Shown one piece after another: positions 1 through 4,773 of a stretch of 5,702 nt of DNA. A program made the translations under genes and the position numbers. Below the pieces are notes generated by a model. The model had not been told where the DNA came from, ran no database searches, and saw only the letters and a list, made by a program, of their open reading frames with translations. Every line of letters starts with the position of its first letter. The stretch's first letter is position 1. The stretch comes from Gemmatimonadota bacterium (GTDB lineage: Bacteria > Gemmatimonadota > Gemmatimonadetes > Longimicrobiales > UBA6960): assembly GCA_022564535.1 (NCBI GenBank), contig JADFLD010000157.1, forward strand, positions 1-5,702, written 5' to 3'.

Positions 1-1
1 C

Positions 2-169
2 GCCGGCAAGCTTCCCGACCCCGGTTACGAGAAAGATCTTCGCGGAACCTATATTGCTTCCCAGGGCATTGAATTTCTCAACGACCACAAGCGTCATCCC
101 TTCGCGCTGTGGGTGAGCTTTAACGAACCACATTCGCCCTTCGCGTTTCCGGTGGAGGATCGTGAGCGT
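2..169 (+). pseudogene. Internal fragment of a sulfatase-family protein, fused in frame to prmC
   Basis: These 55 or so codons read AGKLPDPGYEKDLRGTYIAS, then a stretch ending in PFALWVSFNEPHSPFAFPVED. The pattern of a helix with FLNDHK, a hydrophobic strand FALWVSF and an EPHSPF loop is typical of the middle of type I sulfatases (alkaline-phosphatase superfamily), where the His of the PHxP loop contributes to the active site. The formylglycine motif CxPxR and the N-terminal metal ligands are not in view, and the sulfatase C-terminus is replaced by PrmC sequence. By hand count this part is about 56% G+C, against about 67% for the following 200 bases, which suggests a different origin. Family recognition is from memory of conserved patterns, without alignment. 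Confidence 0.6.
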
Positions 170-478
170 TTCGACGTCATCGTCTCGAACCCACCGTATG
201 TGGCCGAGGTGGACGAGCCGTCGCTCCAGCCGGAGGTCCGAGATTGGGAGCCGCGGGAGGCCCTGTTCGGGGGCGAAGACGGCCTGGACGTGCTGCGTCG
301 ACTGGCCGCCGAGGCGAGTATGTATTTGAAGGCCGGTGGCCTGTTGGCGCTGGAGGTCGGCTTCGGTCAGACGAAGGCCGTGGTCGATCTGCTCGAAGAT
401 GCCGGCGGATACGCCGACGTGCGCGTTCTTCGAGACTACGCGGGGAAGGAGCGCTTCGTGCTTGCGCATGGGGCTTGA
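2..478 (+). CDS. prmC: Chimeric open frame: sulfatase fragment joined to C-terminal part of PrmC (release-factor glutamine N5-methyltransferase), 5' partial
   Basis: The frame is open from the window edge to the TGA at 476-478 (158 codons visible). From about position 167 it reads as PrmC: a FDVIVSNPPYV block with the catalytic NPPY motif at 188-199, then the family's LQPEVRDWEPREALFGGEDGL stretch in part, a GGLLALEVGFGQ strand-turn and a closing RDYAGKERFVLA segment. PrmC methylates the glutamine of the GGQ motif in release factors RF1 and RF2 in the cytoplasm, using S-adenosylmethionine. The usual protein is about 280 residues. Here the N-terminal substrate-binding domain and the SAM-binding glycine motif are not encoded; the sequence upstream of the join is sulfatase-like instead. 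As written this frame could not make a working methyltransferase. GTG at 113 is an available internal start but lies in the sulfatase part and has no family support. The PrmC identity of the 3' part is firm; whether the join is real is not. Confidence 0.85.
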   Translation, partial: AGKLPDPGYEKDLRGTYIASQGIEFLNDHKRHPFALWVSFNEPHSPFAFPVEDRERFDVIVSNPPYVAEVDEPSLQPEVRDWEPREALFGGEDGLDVLRRLAAEASMYLKAGGLLALEVGFGQTKAVVDLLEDAGGYADVRVLRDYAGKERFVLAHGA

Positions 479-509
479 GTCAGGGGGCGGACCGAAACCC
501 CCACCATTG

Positions 510-516
510 AAGGAGG
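510..516 (+). promoter_or_regulatory. Strong Shine-Dalgarno for the YlbF-family gene
   Basis: AAGGAGG is a near-perfect anti-16S match and sits six bases before the ATG at 523. It decides the start: a TTG at 517 in the same frame is directly adjacent to the site and therefore too close to use. Confidence 0.8.
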
Positions 517-522
517 TTGGGG

Positions 523-882
523 ATGGCGGGGATTCACGAGATGGCGAAGGAGCTCGGCGGGGCGCTCGCGCGCACCGACGAGTATCAGGCCCTCAAGCGG
601 GCGATGGAGGCCGCGGATGCGGATCGCGAGCTGGTCGAGGCCCGCAATCGAATACAGGACCTCGAAGCGCAACTCGAGGCATCGATGCGGGCCGGACAGG
701 AGCCCGCCGATGATCTCAAACAGTCGTACGGGGAAGCGGCGCAGGCGATGGAGGCGATGCCTGGATTTCAGCGTCTGATCGCTGCTCAGACGAACTTCGA
801 GAAGGTGATGTTCAAGGTGAACGAAACCGTGGCGAGGGGCATCGAGGAAGGGGCCCAGAGCCGCATCATCATCGCGTCATAG
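523..882 (+). CDS. YlbF/YmcA-family (Com_YlbF) small helical protein
   Basis: 119 residues, almost entirely predicted helix. An N-terminal helix (about residues 6-30, ELGGALARTDEYQALKRAME) leads into a charged heptad-like coiled-coil region (about 33-60, with RNRIQDLEAQLEA). A helix with the MPGFQRL turn follows, then a final amphipathic helix QTNFEKVMFKVNETVARGI. This order, including the early 'eY..lk.A' and the later 'p.fq.l..aq..fe.v...vn..i' pattern, matches the YlbF/YmcA family. In Bacillus subtilis YlbF and YmcA form a complex with YaaT that affects RNase Y-dependent mRNA processing, competence and sporulation. The role outside Firmicutes is not settled, and I would not assume the same partners here. 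It lies 44 bases after the prmC stop and probably shared its transcript. No signal peptide or membrane segment is seen. The alternative is an unrelated small coiled-coil protein, but the family match looks good. Confidence 0.75.
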   Translation: MAGIHEMAKELGGALARTDEYQALKRAMEAADADRELVEARNRIQDLEAQLEASMRAGQEPADDLKQSYGEAAQAMEAMPGFQRLIAAQTNFEKVMFKVNETVARGIEEGAQSRIIIAS

Positions 883-943
883 TGACATTCGGGATCGTCG
901 CACAGCGTTCAGCCGAACTACGACTCGTCGTCGTTCCTACTCC

Positions 944-972
944 GGGTCTCGCGAGACGCCTGCGCGAGGCCC
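944..972 (+). promoter_or_regulatory. Strong hairpin in the leader of ino1 (possible terminator or attenuator)
   Basis: GGGTCTCGCG (944-953) pairs with CGCGAGGCCC (963-972), giving ten base pairs with one G-U and a nine-base loop. The left arm also contains a perfect 12-base palindrome, GTCTCGCGAGAC (946-957), so an alternative dimeric or DNA-level site is possible. The element is in the 124-base spacer between the YlbF-family stop and the ino1 start, 34 bases before the ATG. No clean T-tract follows (ACTGTACTTCTTC), so a classical intrinsic terminator is not assured. I see no convincing -35/-10 pair in the spacer. Confidence 0.4.
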
Positions 973-1006
973 ACTGTACTTCTTCAACAGCCTTCTTAAG
1001 GAAATC

Positions 1007-2323
1007 ATGAAGCAACCAACTGAGATCAAGCCGGCCGACGGGAAACTCGGTGTCTTGCTGCCCGGCTTCGGAGCCGTGGCGACGACGTTCGTGGCGGGTG
1101 TCGAGAACGTCCGCCTTGGACTCGCCGAGCCGGTCGGCAGCCTGACCCAAATGAACACGATCCGACTCGGAAAGCGGACCGACGGGCGCGCGCCCCTGAT
1201 CAAGGACTTCGTGCCCCTCAGCGAGCTCGACGATCTCGTGTTCGGCACGTGGGATCCGATTCCCGACGACGGATACGAGAGTGCGCTGAACGCGGGTGTG
1301 CTGCAGAAGGAGAAGCACCTGGACCCGATCAAGGACTTCTTGTCCTCGATCAAGCCCATGCCCGCGGTGTTCGACCCCGAGTACGTGAAGAAGCTCGACG
1401 GTCCGAACACGAAGAGTGGCGAGACCAAGAGGGATCTCGCCGAGCAGCTTCGCGCGGATATCCGGCGTTTCAAGGAGGAGAACGGCTGCGACCGTCTCGT
1501 CATGGTCTGGTGCGGCTCGACCGAAGTCTACGTGCGGGCAGGCGCCGTTCATGAGACGATCGAAGCCTTCGAGAAGGGCATGGAAGACAACGATGCCGAC
1601 ATAGCGCCGAGCCAGCTCTATGCCTACGCAGCGATCATGGAGGGCGTGCCCTACGCCAACGGCGCTCCGAACTTGTCGGCTGATTTCGCGGCGCTGGAGG
1701 AACTCGCCAAGACGAAGGGCGTGCCCATCGTCGGGAAGGACTTCAAGACCGGCCAGACGATGATGAAGACGATTCTGGCTCCGGGCTTCAAGACGCGCAT
1801 GCTCGGCGTGGCGGGCTGGTTCAGCACGAACATCCTCGGCAACAGGGACGGTGAGGTCCTGGACGACCCGGAGTCGTTCAAGACGAAGGAGGTCTCCAAG
1901 CTCGGCGTTCTCGAGAGCATCCTCCAGCCCGACGTGTACCCCAAGCTCTACGGGGACCTGTACCACAAGGTGCGCATCAACTACTACCCACCCGCCGGGG
2001 ACAACAAGGAGGGGTGGGACAACATCGACATCTTCGGATGGATGGGCTACAGGATGCAGATCAAGATCGACTTCCTGTGTCGGGACTCCATTCTCGCAGC
2101 GCCCATCGTCCTCGACCTCGTGCTCTTCCTCGACCTGGCGAGCCGAGCCGGCATGAGCGGCATCCAGGAGTGGTTGTCCTTCTACTTCAAGTCGCCTCAG
2201 ACCGCTCCCGGCCTCTATCCTGAACACGACCTCTTCATCCAGCACTGGAAGCTCAAGAACACGCTTCGTTGGATGGTCGGCGAGGAGATGGTCACGCATT
2301 TGGGAGTCGAGTACTACGACTGA
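1007..2323 (+). CDS. ino1: Inositol-3-phosphate synthase (myo-inositol-1-phosphate synthase)
   Basis: 438 residues, a normal length for bacterial members of this family. The enzyme is cytoplasmic and uses NAD to convert D-glucose 6-phosphate into 1D-myo-inositol 3-phosphate, the first step of inositol synthesis. Visible motifs in order: a Rossmann glycine stretch GFGAVATT (residues 21-27 region), WCGSTEVY (about 168-175, equivalent to the WTANTER strand of eukaryotic enzymes), SQLYAYAAIMEGVPYANGAP, the active-site block DFKTGQTMMK (245-254) with the conserved lysines K247 and K254, NILGNRDG (275-282), FKTKEVSK, and the catalytic-domain helix DSILAAPIVLDL (360-371). The ATG at 1007 has AAGGA at 998-1002, four bases upstream, which is short but usable. 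The product could feed phosphatidylinositol-type lipids or an inositol-based osmolyte, but no inositol phosphatase or lipid synthase is in view, so the end use is unknown. Its stop overlaps the start of tmk. Confidence 0.95.
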   Translation: MKQPTEIKPADGKLGVLLPGFGAVATTFVAGVENVRLGLAEPVGSLTQMNTIRLGKRTDGRAPLIKDFVPLSELDDLVFGTWDPIPDDGYESALNAGVLQKEKHLDPIKDFLSSIKPMPAVFDPEYVKKLDGPNTKSGETKRDLAEQLRADIRRFKEENGCDRLVMVWCGSTEVYVRAGAVHETIEAFEKGMEDNDADIAPSQLYAYAAIMEGVPYANGAPNLSADFAALEELAKTKGVPIVGKDFKTGQTMMKTILAPGFKTRMLGVAGWFSTNILGNRDGEVLDDPESFKTKEVSKLGVLESILQPDVYPKLYGDLYHKVRINYYPPAGDNKEGWDNIDIFGWMGYRMQIKIDFLCRDSILAAPIVLDLVLFLDLASRAGMSGIQEWLSFYFKSPQTAPGLYPEHDLFIQHWKLKNTLRWMVGEEMVTHLGVEYYD

Positions 2324-2994
2324 TGGGTGACGCAGGACGCTTCATCGTATTGGAGGGCGGGGACGGGGTCGGCAAGACGACGCAGGTCGCTCTTCTGTCG
2401 TCCTGGTTCGACGCCATCGGGCTTCCTCACATCTCGGCGCGGGAGCCCGGGGGCACCCCTGTCGGTGAGGCGATTCGCGAGGTCGTCCTCGGTCGAAAAG
2501 ACCTGGACATGCCTCCGGAGACGGAGTTGCTGCTGATCTTGGCCGCGCGCGCGGCCTTCGTCCGTGACGTCGTGCGACCCGCACTGGCGGCCGGAAAGAC
2601 GGTTCTCGCCGACCGGTTTTCGCTGTCGACGCTCGCTTATCAGGGGTATGGCCGGGGGTTGGATCTCGATCGGGTGCGGCTCGGGATCGAGATTGCTACT
2701 GGAGGGCTGGTCCCCGACCTGTACCTGGTGCTCGACCTTCCCGCGGAAGAGGGACGGGAGCGACAACGACGTGAGGGAGCCGAAGCCGACCGCATCGAGC
2801 AAGAGGGAGGGGGGTTCCGGGATGCCGTTCGTGAGGGGTATCTTGCGTTGGCCGACTCTGAGTCGGGCGTCGAGCTCTTGAGTGCCCGCGGGCGGCCCGA
2901 AGAGGTGCACGCTCGCATTCGGGATCTGCTCGAGGCACGATTCCCGGCGACGTTTCGCCCGGCGACCGCGACCTCAGAGGACCCGATCGGGTAG
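2323..2994 (+). CDS. tmk: Thymidylate kinase (dTMP kinase)
   Basis: 223 residues, close to the usual 205-220. It phosphorylates dTMP to dTDP with ATP in the cytoplasm, an essential step of dTTP supply. The P-loop is GGDGVGKTT (residues 12-20). EPGGTPVGE (41-49) and DRFSLSTLAYQGYGRGLD (97-114) carry the dTMP-binding and DRx motifs. PDLYLVLDLP (131-140) is the strand before the LID. The LID REGAEADRIE (150-159) keeps the DRIE signature with arginines at 147, 149 and 150. The loop after the P-loop lysine lacks a basic residue, as in the E. coli-like type with a basic LID. The start ATG overlaps the ino1 stop as TGATG. There is no Shine-Dalgarno at normal distance (GGGAG lies about 16 bases upstream), so translation is probably coupled to ino1. 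A longer in-frame start at 2269 lies inside ino1 and adds no family sequence. The last ~12 residues (RPATATSEDPIG) are a poorly conserved tail. Confidence 0.95.
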   Translation: MGDAGRFIVLEGGDGVGKTTQVALLSSWFDAIGLPHISAREPGGTPVGEAIREVVLGRKDLDMPPETELLLILAARAAFVRDVVRPALAAGKTVLADRFSLSTLAYQGYGRGLDLDRVRLGIEIATGGLVPDLYLVLDLPAEEGRERQRREGAEADRIEQEGGGFRDAVREGYLALADSESGVELLSARGRPEEVHARIRDLLEARFPATFRPATATSEDPIG

Positions 2995-3030
2995 TCAAGT
3001 ACGGCCTGCGGTGGTGTACCGGGGACCGTC

Positions 3031-3069
3031 AAAGGGAGAAGATGAGTGGCTGAGGACGACCGAAGATGA
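3031..3069 (+). promoter_or_regulatory. Possible seven-codon leader ORF overlapping the S41 protease start
   Basis: AAAGGGAG (3031-3038) is the best ribosome-binding match ahead of the protease gene, but it lies too far from the ATG at 3066 (27 bases). It is correctly spaced for a GTG at 3046, which would encode MAEDDRR and end in a TGA at 3067-3069, overlapping the protease start as ATGA. That geometry would allow translational coupling. A GAGGA at 3052-3056 could equally serve the protease directly. The seven-codon frame may be chance. Confidence 0.25.
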
Positions 3070-4691
3070 GACGCAGCGTCGCGGCACCGATCATGGTGGC
3101 GGTCTTCTCGCTTGTGGCCGGTGGCTGGCTTCTCCAGCAGGGGGTGACCCGCGCCGAGAACGTGTACGTGCGGGTTCGCGTTCTGCAGGAAGTCATCGAT
3201 CGGGTCGAATCGAGCTTCGTCGACGAAGTCGACCTGGGGTCGCTGTACAACTCCGCCATCGACGGGCTCGTTCGGGATCTCGGGGATCCGCATTCGTCTT
3301 TCCTTCCGGCGTCGGCCTACGAGGACCTTCGGATCCGCACGGAGGGGGACTACGGCGGCGTCGGACTGGAGGTCGTGAAGAGGAACGGGTACGTGACGGT
3401 GGTCAGCCCGATGCCGGGCGGCCCCGGTGGGCGGGTAGGGATCCGCGCAGGAGACGAGTTCTACGAGATCGGCGGCGTCAGCGCCGATACCCTCGATACC
3501 GATGAGGCGGCAGACCTGCTGCGCGGCCGGCCAGGGACCGACGTGGTGGTGCTCATGTTGCGTCCCGGGATCGAGGAGCCGATCGAGTTCACGATCAAGC
3601 GTGAGGTCATTCGCCTCAAGGCGGTCCCCTTTGCCGCGATGCTCGAGGACGATGTCGGCTACGTTCCCCTTCTGACTTTTCTCGAGACGTCGGAACGCGA
3701 GCTTCGGGCCGCACTAGACTCACTTCGAGAGGAGGGGATGCGCGCTCTGGTTCTCGACCTTCGCGGGAACTTGGGAGGCCTGCTCGATCAAGGGATCGCG
3801 GTCACCGACCTATTTCTGGAGACCGGCCAGAACATCGTAGAGACCCGGGGCCGTGCGGCCAACCAGAACCAGGTCTACACCGCTTCTCATCCCGATCGAT
3901 ACGTCGACATGCCGGTCGTTGTATTGATCGACGCAGCCAGCGCCTCCGCGGCGGAGATCGTGGCTGGGGCTCTGCAGGATCATGACCGTGCGGTACTGAT
4001 CGGTGAGACGACGTTCGGGAAGGGCTCGGTCCAGAGCCTGTACCGGCTGACGGGTGGCGACGTCCTGCGACTCACCACCGCGCGCTGGTATACGCCTATG
4101 GGTCGTTCGATCCACCTCGATCCGGATGAGAGAGCCGAGGTGCCGCGATCGCACACGCTTTCGATTTCCGGGCAGCTCGTTCGTCCGATGAGCCTCGAGG
4201 GGCGGCCCGAATTCGAGTCGGCGGCAGGAAGGACGCTCTATGGCGGCGGTGGCATTACGCCGGACCTCTACGTGACTCCCGAGACACTCCAGCCCAGTGA
4301 AGTCGATGGTGTTCAGGGGCTGTACGTCTTCGCCGGCGGCTTCTCGGTCGCGGTCTTCAACTTCGCGGTCGGCTACGTGCAGGAACGTCCGAATCTCAGC
4401 CTGAATTTCTCCATGAGTCGAGCGGATTTGGACGCCTTCTATCGGTCGCTGGCCGACTTCGAGGCCTCGATCGACAGGGCCGATTTCGACGTGGCCGAAC
4501 GCTTCGTCCGATTCCGTCTCGAGCGAGAGATTTCGCTCCAGGCATGGGGGGATGCCGGCCAGTTCGAGCAGTTGCGCCAGCATGACCGCCAGCTCTTGCG
4601 GGCGCTGGACATCCTGTCCGGGGTCGAGACACCGGAGCAGTTGCTGTCGGCGATAGAAGTGGCGGAACCCGACCCGTCGCCTCGGCAGTAG
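3066..4691 (+). CDS. S41-family C-terminal processing peptidase (CtpA/Prc-like), exported or membrane-anchored
   Basis: 541 residues. An N-terminal hydrophobic segment (about 8-25, preceded by MRR) is a signal peptide or anchor; VTRA at 27-30 is a possible cleavage site, so the enzyme acts on the envelope side. The family helix with AIDGLVRDLGDPHSSFL (64-80) is followed by a PDZ domain (about 85-178) with GGVGLEV and GIRAGD. The peptidase core has LVLDLRGNLGG (228-238), SASAAEIVAGAL (292-303) and FGKGSVQ (317-323). The serine-lysine-glutamine site is S294, K319 and Q323, with the 25- and 4-residue spacings seen in E. coli Prc and B. subtilis CtpB, so it should be active. GGGGITPD (393-400) closes the core. 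Residues ~410-541 form a mostly helical C-terminal extension. Such proteases trim protein C-termini or degrade envelope proteins; the substrate is unknown. An in-frame TGA at 3051 excludes a start further upstream, leaving ATG 3066. It probably continues the ino1-tmk transcript. Confidence 0.93.
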   Translation: MRRSVAAPIMVAVFSLVAGGWLLQQGVTRAENVYVRVRVLQEVIDRVESSFVDEVDLGSLYNSAIDGLVRDLGDPHSSFLPASAYEDLRIRTEGDYGGVGLEVVKRNGYVTVVSPMPGGPGGRVGIRAGDEFYEIGGVSADTLDTDEAADLLRGRPGTDVVVLMLRPGIEEPIEFTIKREVIRLKAVPFAAMLEDDVGYVPLLTFLETSERELRAALDSLREEGMRALVLDLRGNLGGLLDQGIAVTDLFLETGQNIVETRGRAANQNQVYTASHPDRYVDMPVVVLIDAASASAAEIVAGALQDHDRAVLIGETTFGKGSVQSLYRLTGGDVLRLTTARWYTPMGRSIHLDPDERAEVPRSHTLSISGQLVRPMSLEGRPEFESAAGRTLYGGGGITPDLYVTPETLQPSEVDGVQGLYVFAGGFSVAVFNFAVGYVQERPNLSLNFSMSRADLDAFYRSLADFEASIDRADFDVAERFVRFRLEREISLQAWGDAGQFEQLRQHDRQLLRALDILSGVETPEQLLSAIEVAEPDPSPRQ

Positions 4692-4706
4692 CGGCCGCCG
4701 TCCGGT

Positions 4707-4721
4707 CGGGGTATTTCCCCG
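4707..4721 (+). terminator. Small hairpin downstream of the S41 gene, weak terminator candidate
   Basis: CGGGG (4707-4711) and CCCCG (4717-4721) form a five-pair stem around TATTT, 16 bases after the protease stop. No T-tract follows at once; the nearest run, ATTTTT, is at 4754-4759. It lies in the 82-base gap before the asparaginase gene, so transcripts may end or slow here, but the stem is short. Read-through into the asparaginase gene is equally possible. Confidence 0.25.
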
Positions 4722-4773
4722 CCCCTCTGACCCTTGTTGATTTCTGGATGTTCATTTTTCCCCGGCTCCTCTC

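Noticed and set aside
483..502. GGGGG/CCCCC inverted repeat with a ten-base loop between the prmC stop and the YlbF-family start
   Set aside because: The stem has only five pairs with no T-tract, it sits just before a strong ribosome-binding site, and such pairs are common by chance in GC-rich DNA.
869..2299. A 476-codon open frame on the - strand lying opposite ino1
   Set aside because: It mirrors a confidently identified gene, its translation is rich in repeats of L, V, H, E and D without any recognisable domain, and long antisense frames are expected in GC-rich genes with strong third-position bias.
2269..2322. Earlier in-frame start for thymidylate kinase
   Set aside because: It would overlap ino1 by 18 codons and add residues with no resemblance to the family, whereas the ATG at 2323 places the P-loop at the usual distance from the N-terminus.
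3810..4583. A 257-codon open frame on the - strand opposite the S41 protease gene
   Set aside because: It is an antisense shadow of a gene with an intact catalytic triad; no domain is recognisable in it.
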